Below are positions 35,434 through 47,787 of a DNA stretch of 64,000 nt, piece by piece. Both the position numbers and the translations under genes were made by a program. Each line of letters starts with the position of its first letter. Position 1 is the first letter of the stretch. Location of the stretch: assembly GCF_954871325.1 (NCBI RefSeq), contig NC_088779.1, forward strand, positions 22,446,846 to 22,510,845. Direction: 5' to 3'. This stretch comes from Gordionus sp. m RMFG-2023. Lineage: Eukaryota > Nematomorpha > Gordioida > Chordodea > Parachordodidae. The notes under the pieces are model-generated. The model was not told the DNA's origin. It did no database searches and saw only the letters and a list, made by a program, of their open reading frames with translations.

Positions 35434-35889
35434 GTTGGTTGTATTTCTAATTGCAAGATTTAAATAAAAGATATTATAAAAGTGAATACCATTACCATCG
35501 TCATTTGAGGATTTTGTTATTTCTAAATCAAATTACATAAATTTTCTAAATCAATTTAAATATACCTTTATTTAGTAAAAATTTTCTTATATCCATGTGG
35601 GAATTAAATAAAAATTTTAAAAACTATCTAAATTTAGTTTAACAATTTAAATTTTATTATTAAATTTAAAATATCTAATTAAACAATAAAAATATATTTA
35701 CAATATATATTTAATTGTTATTTAATATTTTATTAGTTCATAAAAATATATTTCATTTTAATATCGTATATATTATTTATTTTATTTCTAAATTGAAACA
35801 GTTTTTTAAAACTTTAACTATTGTTCTAGAAAATAATAAACGTTTATAATTTTTTTAAGGGTTGTTTAAAAAGAGTTATTGTATACCCC
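35434..35889. other. Internal sequence of the 9.1-kb hAT between passengers
   Basis: AT-rich. It holds the third KSSND-type mini-exon unit near 35490 and otherwise nothing recognised. The 5' boundary of the LINE that follows is not sharp. Confidence 0.4.
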
Positions 35890-38720
35890 ATCAAATATTT
35901 AATTAATATTAAATCCCATATGTCTTCTTCGCATACCTGTCCTTCATGTCAAAAACTGATACATCTTAGAAAGGACGGATGCTTACAAATGTCAATACTC
36001 CGGCCTTCCTCCACATTCCATTATCAACAATTCGAATTTTATTTCCGCAAATATCGTTCCACCTCCTCAAAATTCGAATTCAAGCTTTTCAGATTTTTTC
36101 CTTGATCATCCAAAACCTAACATTATTTCAAGGATCCCCAAAGGTGCAAGATTGACGGTGGCCAAATCCTTTACAGACTGTCTATCATCCCTATTGCTAA
36201 ACTTTAGTAATGAAAACGAATGGCTTAAATTTCTTTTCTATGGCTATAATACTTTCAAGGTGCCAGACAAAACTTCACATAAATCCCTAACCCAGCAAAT
36301 CAAGGATTCTGCTTCAATAGTTGTCCCTCATCTATACGAACACGGGAAGACATCTGTTGTCAAAAATAAAATGAAACCCTCTGCTATCGAGCTGAAGGCC
36401 AATTTAATCATTAAAAAAATTGACAATCTTAACATCAAAGGTGCACTTAGATTGGTTTCTACTCAAGACTCCCTCGCCGAACCTTCAAACGACACATACT
36501 TGAAGCTCTGCAAAAAACACCCTTCTACAACTATAACCCCTATATCTCTACAGCCTCACTCTACATGCGCATCACAATTTACCACTGATGAAGTGAGGAA
36601 AGCTATCCTTTCTTTTCATCGAGATTCAGCTCATGGCCTTGATGGAATCCGTCCTATATTTCTCCAGGATATTACTTCCCCCTCAATATGTTCTCAAACT
36701 TCCATTCTTTCCAAAATTACAAACTTTTAAAACAAAATCTTAAAAGGTGATGTGCCAACCTTTGTTTCCCCTATTCTTTTCGGTGCCAGGCTAATAGCCC
36801 TTCAAAAACCCAATAATGATTTAAGACCGATTGCAATTGGCTCGACCTTTCGTCGTTTAGTAGCTAAAATGATTTCCTCTCGAATAAAGCATGAAGCTTC
36901 AAATATACTAAGTCCTTTCCAACTTGGTGTTGGTATACCTGGCGGCTGTGAAGCTGTTGTTCATCTGACGAGAATACACTTAGAAACCCAGCCAACCAAC
37001 GAATCTTTAGTCAAAATCGACTTCAACAATGCTTATAACACTCTTTCTCGGAATTCCTTTCTGAGCGCATCGAGTATTCTCTTTCCTGGTTACACTAAAT
37101 TCTTTTATTCATGCTATCAATAGCCTTCCACTCTCCAATTTGATACCTATAAAATTCCTTCGATTGAGGGCATACAACAGGGAGATCCTCTAGGTTCTTT
37201 ATTTTTCTGTTTTGGGATCAATGAAATTGTTAAATCTATTAACGAGGCATGTTTATTATCAATGCATGCAAGGTACATCGATGATGGAATCCTTTGTGGT
37301 CCAAACGACGAAATCAATAAAGCTGTAATGATAATCAAGGATGCAGGGCTATCCATTGGTCTATCAATCAACCATGAAAAATCAGAATTCATTCCAATTA
37401 ATTCATCAGAAAACAATTTTCATAATTTCAAACAGATTACTCAGGAGGAATTATCTCACTTAGGTGCTCCCGTTGGTGAACACACAGCCATATCATCCTT
37501 CCTACAATCTACACTCGAAACCCTTAATGAGTTGGCTGACCTATTTTCCCTTCTCCCCTCTCATAAAGCCTTTTTTCTCCTGAAAAATTTCTTCAATATC
37601 CCAAAAATTCTTTATGCGCTCCGCTCTACCCCTATTTTTAAATTTTCCACTTCCTTAGTCATTTATGAAAATGGGATTAAAGTCCTAATTGAAAGTATCC
37701 TTAATCTTAAATTCCATGAATTAGCGTGGACACAAGCCACCCTTCCTACCAAGATGGGAGGACTAGGCATCAGATCCCCTTCCGATCTTGCCTTAACTGC
37801 CTTTATATCGAGCTGTCTTTTAACCAAAAATTTAGTCAATCCTAATTCCTTAAATTCTGACCCTTCCTTTGATAGTGCCATCATTGAATGGAAATCTCAA
37901 TTCATTGCCGACCACCCAATTCCAGAAACGAACAAGCAGAAGGACTGGGATAAGCCCATTATTGCAAGCTGCGTCGAATCTCTCCTTTCCAGTATGCAAT
38001 CATTGGACCGTCCCTTATTCTCCTCTCTGCTAAATGGTTCTGGACATGAGTTTCTCGAAGCCATTCCATCCGCGAACTTACAATTACAATTGACCCAAAA
38101 TTAGCTAACTCATTCTATAGGCATCCGTTTAAATTGCGTAGTAATCCAACCCCACATCTGTGCCGGCTGCAGTTCTGCTGTTTTGAGTAATGGAAGGCAT
38201 AGTTTACATTGTCGTTCATGTAAAGGCCGCATCATTAGACATAACATTTGCAATTCTATAATTCTTAGAGCTCTGAGATCCGCTCAAATTCCTTCTATTC
38301 TCGAACCCTCTGGTCTTTTCAGATCTGATGGGAAACGCCCTGATGGGATCTCTCAAATTCCCTGGAAGCGAGGTCAATTCTTGGTCTGGGATTACTCTTG
38401 TATTGATCCATTGGCTCCTTCCAATCAATCCCTTAACATTCTGGAGAACAAGGAGCTTCTAAAAATTGCAAAATATTCAGAGATATCCCAAGATCACTTA
38501 TTCATTCCCATCATTTCCACTACCTTGACTACCTTTGGGAATCGTGCTCTTTCTTTCTTCAAGGAACTTGGATCGCTAATCCGCAAACTAACTGATGAAC
38601 CTCGTGAAGGCTTCTTCTTAAGACAAAGACTCGCAATAGCAATTCACAGGGCCAATTACATCAGCTTCATTTATATTTTATATAATTTTAATCGCGTAAT
38701 GAAAAATTTATTTATATAAT
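35890..38720 (+). mobile_element. Non-LTR retrotransposon, restriction-like-endonuclease type (copy 3, fullest)
   Basis: One long plus-strand frame covers 36152-38719. The order is: an N-terminal CPSC zinc motif (35950, shifted off-frame at about 35985); LKKHPSTTI-like linker; SAHGLDGIRPIFLQ; RT blocks LIALQKPNNDLRPIAIGS, RRLVAKMISSRIKHE, VKIDFNNAYNTLSRNS, GIQQGDPLGSLFF and RYIDDGILCGP; thumb; then the C-terminal CCHC knuckle (CAGC ... HSLHC), RHN and KRPDG, 15 residues, D. That last set is the endonuclease signature of R2/R4/CRE/NeSL-type LINEs. The frame from 36152 on is broken only by three in-frame stops (36728 TAA, 37121 TAG, 38102 TAG). It inserted into the 9.1-kb hAT. A poly-A-like 3' tail and a 5' end are not clearly visible. 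Confidence 0.85.
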
Positions 38721-38880
38721 AACTTTTCAATGTTCATTTTTATATTATTAAACATTAATATAATTTTTTATAAACTTTTATAAATGATTGATTATGAGTA
38801 AAAAAAAAATTAAAAAAAATTTTTTTTGAGGGGTGATGTGGGGGTTTCAACCCCCCCCCCCCCCCTTGTCTACGCCACTG

Positions 38881-38888
38881 CGAACTTC
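38881..38888. repeat. Target-site duplication CGAACTTC (right)
   Basis: Exact match to 29780-29787. Confidence 0.92.
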
Positions 38889-39689
38889 TTTATTATAATC
38901 TATCAAATAAAATTATATGAAAATTAATATATCAAATATAAAATAGAATAAAAAACCTTATTCTATAAAAACGGAGGTGGGATTACAGGTTCCCAAAAAA
39001 CATGAATAATTAAATTTTAAAATAATAATTTGTAGATTTTGTCTTAAAAAATATTTTTGGGTTCTGATGTAAGAGCTACAACGAAAATTTAATATGTCAA
39101 AGAAACTTATCATTTTTTTTTAATTTTTAGTTTCTAAATATATCTACACTCAAATATAAAAAAGGCGCTAACCAATCATTCTGGTTTTCTAAAATGATAT
39201 TTTTATTTTTAAGTATTTAACGCCTTAAAATTGAAAATGTTTTATAATGATGAGATATTTGGTTTAGTTTGGGAATGATGTATTTCACACATCCTTTATT
39301 AAATCATGTTTCAAAATATATATCACTTTTTTCATAAATAATATATGACTGTCTTTATATATCTCTTTTTGTCAGCAATTATTATTGTAATCTCTTTGTC
39401 AGCAATTTATTAATGTTTTAATAAAGCAATAAGTAAATAATTATCAATCATTTTAAGTTACTCAAGACGAAAATAAAATGTAATTTAAACGATTGAATTT
39501 TAGTTAAGAAAAACTAAATGTAAATCGTGTCAATGATATTTTTGTTATTACCATAATAAGACATTAATTTAAAAAAAATATATGACATTGAAATAAATCT
39601 AAAACTTAAAATAAATATATATAACATTACCTCTTTTGGGAGGCTTGCTAAGTTAATTGCTATCCTGTTTGTTCATCTTGTTGTTTATC
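38889..39689. other. AT-rich stretch without recognisable feature
   Basis: A short imperfect direct duplication (CTCTTTTTGTCAGCAAT / TCTCTTTGTCAGCAAT near 39362-39407) is present. Nothing else recognised. Confidence 0.45.
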
Positions 39690-40150
39690 ATCATCAACAA
39701 CTTATCACCATCATCTTTTTTAAATTATACCATTGCATTGTTAAATGAAACCCAAATATTTGCCGCTTTTAATTGCCGAAAGTAAGCATTACAAACTATC
39801 CTGTTTTTCCTTGTTGGTTAATTTTATAATTTTATCATTTTTTCAAGTATTACTATATCATTAGCAAATATCGTGCTCCATGGAGTTGATTCCGAGTAAG
39901 TTGGTGATATAGCATAACTATTAATAAATAGGAGTGGGCTGAAAGCCGGCCTTTGATCAACCTCCTCTATTATCGGAAAGCCTAAGGATGGACAATTTGT
40001 GCAATGGATTATTGTATGGTCTTATATATGTCCTATATGATTCTAGTATATTTTTAAGGTATCTTTTTACTGTGTAAAGCCCACCAGATTGGCTTAAAGA
40101 AAGTATATAATGAAAGACAATATGGAACTTTTTGTTTCTTTATCTGGGTT
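39690..40150 (-). mobile_element. RTE-like LINE reverse transcriptase relic
   Basis: Minus-strand pieces read VKRYLKNILESYRTYIRP (about 40070-40020), VDQRPAFSPLLFI (about 39965-39925; compare the GLHQGSALSPLLF block) and WSTIFANDIVILEK (about 39880-39840; compare MLFADDIVL). The order and spacing fit an RTE-type RT palm. Several frame changes; no ends found. Confidence 0.55.
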
Positions 40151-40178
40151 AAATGAAAGATTAACGAGTTGGATAGAT

Positions 40179-40272
40179 CAGAGGTAAAAAAGGCTAGGCT
40201 CAGTTCGTTATAATTTTTGCTCGGTTCGACCCGACCAGCCCTTTTTATTTTAAAAAATTTTGTAGGTTTCTA
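40179..40272. mobile_element. Short family B-like MITE remnant
   Basis: CAGAGGTAAAAAAGGCTAGG on the left and TTGTAGGTTTCTA on the right, with a GGTTCGACCCGACC island. It resembles the element at 63462-63730 read in the opposite direction. Confidence 0.4.
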
Positions 40273-42385
40273 GGATAAAATACTAAAAAATTATGAGATA
40301 ATAGTCAACAAAGAAAAACAGAATATTAATTGGTGGCAGTACATATGCGGGAGTTGGGAAGAGGTACATTTTGCTTCCAAATTTTTTGAAGGGGGATGAG
40401 CACCTAAGGTAAACTAGGGAGGGATTATCAATTAATTTTTAGATGAAATAGGACAAAATATATTGATGAAAAAATTTATTTAATACTTTCATTATAGACT
40501 TATTATAATATATTTGCTCAAACATCTACCAATTCTAATATATTGCACATGCATTCATATAGTCATTATTTTTTCAAAAAAATTTTTTTTGAATAATTTT
40601 CTGCTATATTTTTAAAAATAAATTTAAAACGGTTAGACATTCTATCAGCAAACTCATATTAATGTTAAACAATAACTGCAATAAAATAATGCATTCATCG
40701 TAAATGAGGGGAATAAATTTGAATCATACTCTAAAAAATAATTCTTTCACAATTCTTGATAGTTTGTAGTAAAGTATTGATAATTTAATTTATTCACTCT
40801 AAAATATATAAGGGATTACCTTTATAATAAAATTTTTAGGAAGGTATATGTTTTTAAGGTTTGTTTTCCTAATGAATATTCTGTCATATGGACGCTGATA
40901 GGTGGAGCTAAAACAGATTCCGTTGTAACGAATAAATGGCAACTGCCAGGAATTACAAGCTGAAAATATTTAGGTTCCACTTTGTAAACCAATTCTATGA
41001 TTAAAAAATAAATATTTAATAAAATGAATCATAAATAGTTCGAATGAATAAATTTATTAGGAGTATTATTTGATAAAATATTTACACAAAAATTAAAGGG
41101 AAGATAATTGCATAGTACAGCTAAGTCAGGCGCATAACATGGTAGTAAATTTGCCTGTTCTCAAATATCATTTTAAGCTAATAAAAATTTCCTCCCTATA
41201 CCTCCCCCCTCTTCTTAAAAAATGTATAAAATATATCATTAAAAAGAAGAATGTGAAAGAAAAATTAGTAAAAGTTAATAACTTTTTAAAATAACGACTA
41301 TAATTCAAATATTTAGAAAAATAAGGAGTTAGAAGTTATGGGTAAACGGAAGAGACAGACCAACACATTAATGAGCCCATAAAGTAAAAGCTAATATCAC
41401 AAAATATAAATTGAATAAGATGGTTTGTATGAACAATATAAAATGGGGAAACATCTGAAAAAGCTAAGCAGAATAGTTGAAATCTAAAATAGAAGAAGTT
41501 ATACAGCATAATAAAAAATGAAAAGAAAAAGATAAAAGATATAAATATTTTTTACAAAGTTACCCGACCCGAAAATCTTATTTCTTTCTATCCAAGCCGT
41601 GGTTTACAATCAACAGGCCGTTAAAAACATTCAACATAATGAATCAGTTAAACTTGATTTGTTTCTTATATTTTAAGTTTCCTTTATTTACAGAATATAG
41701 TCATAATTGTTTAGAATTTATCAAATTTCAAATAAGGGCCGTAAAATTATCAAAATTTAAAAGGGCCTGGCAGATAAGGAAGATAAAAATTTTAAAAAAT
41801 AAATCAGTCCCTGTGGGACCTAAATATTAAGATATTTTTAATTTTTTTATCTCTCTAATAACTTTAAAGATGTCATTATAATAATATATCGATTTATCTA
41901 AAAGTTCTAAAAATAATATAATTGTTTATGATATTTTTATTTTCAGATATTTTCTAAATTTATACTAGTTAATAATTAGAGGTTCTGATTTCATAGTGAA
42001 CTAGAAGTGATTGTCGTGGTCAAGGGTATGGACAAAATATTGCTAGGATAAAAAGAAAAAAACAATCTAGTTTCAAAAATTAATAAAGGATACAAATTTC
42101 CCAAGCCTTTTTTAAAATATATAAACATTCTCTCTCAATATCAAATTTTTGATGCTATCAGTTATTTCGGAATAGTTCCAATTTAAGATAGTATATACTT
42201 TTTAAAACCATTTATAACATTACATATATGACAACTATATTAAAAGATAACATTAAAAAGCCTAAATTTAAAAGAATGGCTCAATATCAATCAATGTTAA
42301 CAAAAAATATCACAAGCTTGACCCTTAAACCCTTATAAGAAATACTCCAGTTTTCTCAATTAAGTAATAAAATAATAATGCACTT
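40273..42385. other. AT-rich stretch without recognisable feature
   Basis: No gene found. The frame at 41639-41830 has no recognisable similarity. A GC-richer patch near 41560-41630 may be MITE debris. Confidence 0.4.
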
Positions 42386-42743
42386 ACAAAATTAATAAGC
42401 GACAAATCCTTGAATTATTCCTGCTGAATTAAAATAAGAGATGGCTTAAAAATCTATTACATTTTTCTGCTTATTACTGCCCACTAAGGTATTTAATTAT
42501 ATTAGCTTTGGAAAATTTCAAGCCATCTAGTAACCTCAATTGTTTTAGAGTACAATTAATTCAAACAAAATTAATAAGCGACAAATCCTTGAATTATTCC
42601 TGCTGAATTAAAATAAGAGATGGCTTAAAAATCTATTACATTTTTCTGCTTATTACTGCCCACTAAGGTATTTAATTATATTAGCTTTGGAAAATTTCAA
42701 GCCATCTAGTAACCTCAATTGTTTTAGAGTACAATTAATTCAA
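42386..42743. repeat. Exact 179-bp tandem duplication
   Basis: Units 42386-42564 and 42565-42743 look identical base for base, from ACAAAATTAATAAGCGACAA to TACAATTAATTCAA. No coding content. The identity implies a very recent duplication or an assembly effect. Confidence 0.9.
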
Positions 42744-45700
42744 AATGTATGAATGATTTGATTCCAAACTTGTAAAGTAAACACTAAGGAATTGGCGGAT
42801 AGTAAAAAATGTCACATGAAATATCTTTTTGATTATGAAGCTAAATATGCCAATGCCATAAAAAAAAGGGAGCTTGGTCTAGTTCAGACATTAAAAAAAT
42901 GTCAACAAACTGAGAAAAAACCAAAAACATCTATACACAAATTAAATAAAATTTATATTATATTATATTCATTTAAGTTAAAATTTTGTTCAATCCGGAA
43001 ATCAAGGGAACATGATAAGACTGGTCTAAAATACAAAAGCATCATTTAAAAAAATACATATTACCTTTCTAACAAAATTTTGTCTGGCGAATAGATTATT
43101 TTCTTCATTATCCAAGAAACAATTTATACAATAAAAATCTGATAAAGTAGTTTGTTGGAATTGTAAATTTTTTTAACAATATACCTTTTAAGATGACAAA
43201 AATGAGATTTTATGTTTTCGTATTTTTTTGATTCAAGATTGTATATCGATCTGAAAGCTAATAAGGGATCCCATAATCCTTTTTCCAAGAACTATATATA
43301 TTTTAAATGAGGCTCTCGAAAAAGCTTCTATTATTGCTGGGAAACACTTTAATCGTATAAATTAAACTTGTAAAACTTAAAACCCTGATGATTTCTGTTT
43401 TGCCATATATCAAAATTAAATATTCCTTCTTCTTTAGAATTAATTATTTAATAACCTTTTTTTAAAATTATGTGTTATATTTTTCTAGCTTTGGTAGCTT
43501 TCGATTTAATTCTTCTTTCGTTAGACAGACATCCAAAGTTTTCTACTTTATTTTTTTATCCTATTTGGCGATATTTAATATTGGGTTGCCAACAAAACTT
43601 CAATGGGAAAAAACGAATAGATAAATATAATAATTATCATAAGAATTTATGTTGATCATTTACATCAGAGCTAAATCTAAATGTTAAGAAAACTGTCGTC
43701 ATTTTCATCATTATAAAAGAAATGATGAAGATGTTTGTCAAGCTGTAAACATGGAATGGAAGATAGCAAATTAAAATGAATTTATCAAATGTTAAGGAAT
43801 ACAATAATGTGATGATATAATTATTTGTGCAAATTTTTTTATTAGCAATCAAAAGTAAATATTTATAATGAACCGATTTTTTTATCAAATTTTCAGGTTC
43901 AAAAGGAAATAATAATTAAAAAAACCAACTTGCATATTTCCATACAGGGAATAGATTTATTGTAGTTTGTGTGTGTGTGGTTTGTATTAAAAGAATATTT
44001 ATCCATTTTTCTTCAATTTCTCGCATTGATTAAAAGTGTTAAAATTATTTTGATATTATTGTTAAGTTACAATATGTTCATGTTACCGAAATAACTCAAA
44101 AAATAAGAACATTTTTACTGAAGAATCCATAAACAACATATTCTTGTGATGTCAAAGGTAGTTATGTAAATAAAATGAGAATTGTAGAGTTAAAAGTGAG
44201 ACGCACTATTGAGGTTTGAATAAAGTGATTTTTTAAAATATTTATTAAGGAAACTATTATTAAAACTAATTTCTAAATATATTAATAACGGACATTTTTC
44301 GTTTTCGTTGACGTATTAAAAAATATTTTTGTGGAATGTTCGAATCCTTAGAAAAATGGGACTAAAACTTCTACAGTTATTACTTTTCGGATTATGCAAA
44401 CAATAAGAGTATTTTAGATATATATAATATACATTTAAAATAAATATCTCATCTTTAATTTATCAAATTAAGAATAGGTAAGGGATATTTTCAAAATCGA
44501 AATTCCAAAGAATATGAATATCTATTTAAGATATATAGAATGGGTACCAGGATTTTACTCTTCTGCCATATAATTATTTTTATTTCACTTACAATCGAAT
44601 TTAATAATTGCACAAAAAGGGGTATTGATAAGACTCTATTTTATATCCAAAAATGACATGGGAGTGGGTGGGGGAGGGGGGGGTTTAAAAATTTTAAAGA
44701 CTTAAAAGAATATGTGTGGGATGTTGGGAGGGGCTATTTTTATTTGAGGGGAGATTTTAAATTTTATTTGAACCAACATGAGCCAAAAATTTACAAGGTA
44801 TTGTAGTGTAAAATTTTATATAGAAATAATTAAATTTGGAAAATTATCTCTTAATTGATATATAAATTATTAATAAAATTGAATGCTGGCGCATTTTTAC
44901 TTTCTGGTTGTATATATTTTTATTACCAAGAACATTCATCCTGAGATTTTTAACCTGATAATGATTAAGGGCATATACTAGCGTTATATTTTCCTACCTT
45001 ACCCCACGGTTAAATTACAAAAAAATTAATCTGAAATAATAGTGGCCATTATTTGTCCAATTCACATATGATCACTCCTAACTGGACATGTAATTATGCT
45101 CACATCAAAGAATTCATCAAAAATATTTGAAGCAAGTATTAATTCAGTTAAAGCAGATAATAATGGTGGAAATGGGTATACAAGACCTTCTGAGTATAAC
45201 TGAGTTAGGACTTAACAGTCGGATCGTCAAGATTATGTTTATAGATTGAGTCTAGTTTGAGATATCTAAGCTTTAATCATATTGGGCATATACCCGATTG
45301 AGGTTGTGTATTAAACGCTGTAATTTAATAAACACTCCTCTATGGGGTTATTAGTTATCTTTGTCCCTTTCTTCTCATATTATGATTATTATTTGTTATC
45401 AGATTGTTGTTTTTATTAGGGAGAATGAACATGAATTAATATAAATTATATCATTATTATAAAATTTTAGCGTTCATTAGGATTTTCAAGAGGAATTTTT
45501 TTTTCACTATCAGTTATTGTTATTTTATTTAATAGTGAAAATATTAAACAGTGCATATGTTTTATCACTCAGACTTTTAACCAAAATATTTAATAGAAAT
45601 GGATTTTCGAGCTTCACAATTTATATCAAGCATAAAATTTTAATTTAATATTAAGTTTATTCGTGATTTGATAGCATATATACTAGCATCATAATTATAA

Positions 45701-46111
45701 ATAATAATAATTGGGATGAGTTTTCTTTTATTTTTATTTCTTTATTTTTATCTAAATAAATTTATTGAACAGAAAAAGACTATTGTAATATTATATTATA
45801 TTTTTTATCGTATTCGTTTCAATAAAAATATCTAACAATTTTTTTTTAATGACTAAGTTATTTAGATACGATATTGGAATTTTAATAGTAATATTATGTT
45901 CCGCAAACTAAAATGACTAAAATTAAAGTCCCTTTTTTTAGATATACAATATTTAAATTTTAATATGCGGCATAATTACTAGTATTAACTCTATAACATT
46001 GAAATTTGGTTGCTAATTATAATTTACCTATTTACTATTTTAACAATAGGGAGATTTTAAAAATTCGAATTTACAGGAAATATTCCAATATATATAAAGT
46101 ATCTAATTTTG
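42744..46111. other. AT-rich intergenic stretch
   Basis: No supported gene. An 85-codon open stretch at 42792-43049 and frames near 43470-43888 are considered under rejected items. A G-rich patch (GGGTGGGGGAGGGGGGGG) lies near 44665. Confidence 0.4.
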
Positions 46112-46306
46112 TTAAACGGCTTGATTCCGATTTTAAAAACGGCTAACTGAATATTTTACCCAGAAAAATATTAAGAAATTTTCTCATAAATGGTACAAAG
46201 ATTTAGCCATTTATTAGAGGAATCTCGAGGCTTAGGCAATATTTCTCTGGTTAAAATATTGAGTTAGCCGTCTTTAAAAATCGGCTCAAATCCAGCCGTT
46301 TAAAAA
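46112..46306. repeat. Inverted repeat (hairpin, arms about 65 bp)
   Basis: The left arm 46112-46175 (TTAAACGGCTTGATTCCGA, ACGGCTAACTGAATATTTT) pairs with the right arm 46239-46306 (AATATTGAGTTAGCCGTC, TCAAATCCAGCCGTTTAA). The spacer is about 63 bp. It may be a fold-back MITE core. Confidence 0.7.
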
Positions 46307-47218
46307 ATTATATTACTGTAGTTTACAACTAATATTAGTTATTATAGATTGCTCATATAAATTAAAAAAAATATATATTAAAATTAGATAGCGGAATTAT
46401 CTTTAAATTAATGTAGGTATACTCTGTAACATCCTGAAATTTATTTCAGGTAAAATCAGATTTTTTTAAATTTAGAGGTTACTGGAAGATTTTGGATAAG
46501 TTTTTTATTACAAACTTATCATATATTTATATAAGAATGGCTATCCCCAAATAAATGTTAAAAAAACACTTAAAAAACATTTTAACCCTTATACATTTAA
46601 ATAAATGTTTTTTGGGGGGTTCTTAAAAGATTTTGAAAATTATCGGTTATTTTTGGAGATAGTCAACCTAATTTAAAAAATATATATGGTATTCTCCAAC
46701 CGAGCCACCTGGGAAAATGTGGCCATATATGCAAACAAATAATCGGGCCTCAATGTTTTTATTCTATTTAATAAAAAAATCCGTTTAATATTTTTTAATT
46801 ATATTAATTTATAGGGCACTAGCCCATTAACACAATATAATTTTTGTAACAATCACGAGAGACAAAGATTTTTAAAATATATGGAATAAAAAAAGATTAA
46901 TATAACATTGGTTTTTTAGAAAATAAAGAATATCAAAACATTATCTATTAATCGTAATAATAAGGTTAAGTTCCATTCAAGTTATTAATTTAAACTTTTA
47001 TAACGGTTTTATCCCGTTCCGATATTTTGAATAAATTTATATCGGTTTCATTTGTGGTTATTTAGATAAGGGTTTTTCTTTCTCGTTTTTATAAATCGAA
47101 AACATTTTTTTTTTAAACTAAACAATATACGTTGAATTTTCTTAATTTTATTAGAAAGGAAAGAAAAAATAATTTGGCATTTTAATAATTAAATTTATAG
47201 GGCGATATACAAGAAAAA
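46307..47218. other. AT-rich stretch without recognisable feature
   Basis: Nothing recognised beyond short A/T runs. Confidence 0.4.
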
Positions 47219-47350
47219 AAATATTAAATTATAAAATAAATATATTAAACTACTGAAATATATATTAAATTAACAAAAAATATAACAAATTATCAAAAAA
47301 TATATCAAATTATTAAAAAATATATTAAATTATTTAAAAAATATTTTAAT
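47219..47350. repeat. AT tandem repeat, about 20-bp unit
   Basis: Degenerate units of AAAAAATATATTAAATTAT, six or so copies. Confidence 0.6.
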
Positions 47351-47654
47351 ATACTAATAATTTTTAAAAAAATACAATTGTTTTAAAAACCCCACCTTAA
47401 CCAGGTTCGAATTTATAAAGGTTCAATTATATTCTTTAACAATTTGATTACTATTACTTTAAGAAAGATTGTAACTATTCATTCCGGGCTTGCTGTTCGG
47501 TACGACACTCTGTCTAGCTGACATAATTAATTCAGTGTGTATTTGATTTATTTGGGTTATAGCGTTGAATGTTATTGTTTTTTTTGCTTTATAAAAATAA
47601 TTAGAGAGCGTCGTAATTTTATCCATATACACAAAATAATTTATATTTTTAATA

Positions 47655-47787
47655 GCGTCTGTGGCCTACTCGGTGAGACCATATACCACTAACCAATATT
47701 TTTAGGTTAAAATCCAGCAAGTCTGCAGCCAACTAGGCAATTCCGTGCTACAGGGGATGATATTATATAATATGTGTGCCAATCGGG
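47655..47787 (+). mobile_element. tRNA-derived SINE
   Basis: GCGTCTGTGGCCTACTCGG with box A (TGGCCTACTCGGTGAGA) and box B (GGTTAAAATCC) about 40 bp on, then a body sharing GCCAACT with the copy at 5113-5274 and ending in an ATTATATAATATG tail. It is not a foldable tRNA. Confidence 0.6.

Larger units (their letters stand above)
29788..38880 (-). mobile_element. 9.1-kb hAT transposon with nested insertions
   Basis: The left end is CAGTGGCGTAGCCAGG followed by a poly-G run. The right end is a poly-C run, then GTCTACGCCACTG. The termini are inverted repeats and an exact 8-bp duplication surrounds them. The minus strand holds a ZMYM1-like transposase (30607-32851). Family A copy 3 (33384-35433) and a LINE (about 35.9-38.7 kb) lie inside, which accounts for more than half of the length. 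Just inside the left end is a perfect short palindrome GGGGGCGAAGCCCCC. The transposase has a few breaks, so the element is probably inactive now. Confidence 0.9.

Noticed and set aside
41639-41830. 63-codon plus-strand frame as a small gene
   Set aside because: No similarity, no conserved features and ordinary for AT-rich DNA of this length.
42792-43049. 85-codon plus-strand open stretch (ELADSKKCHMKYLFDYEAKY...) as a host exon
   Set aside because: Composition looks protein-like, but there is no ATG at its start, no convincing partner exon and no family similarity I can name.
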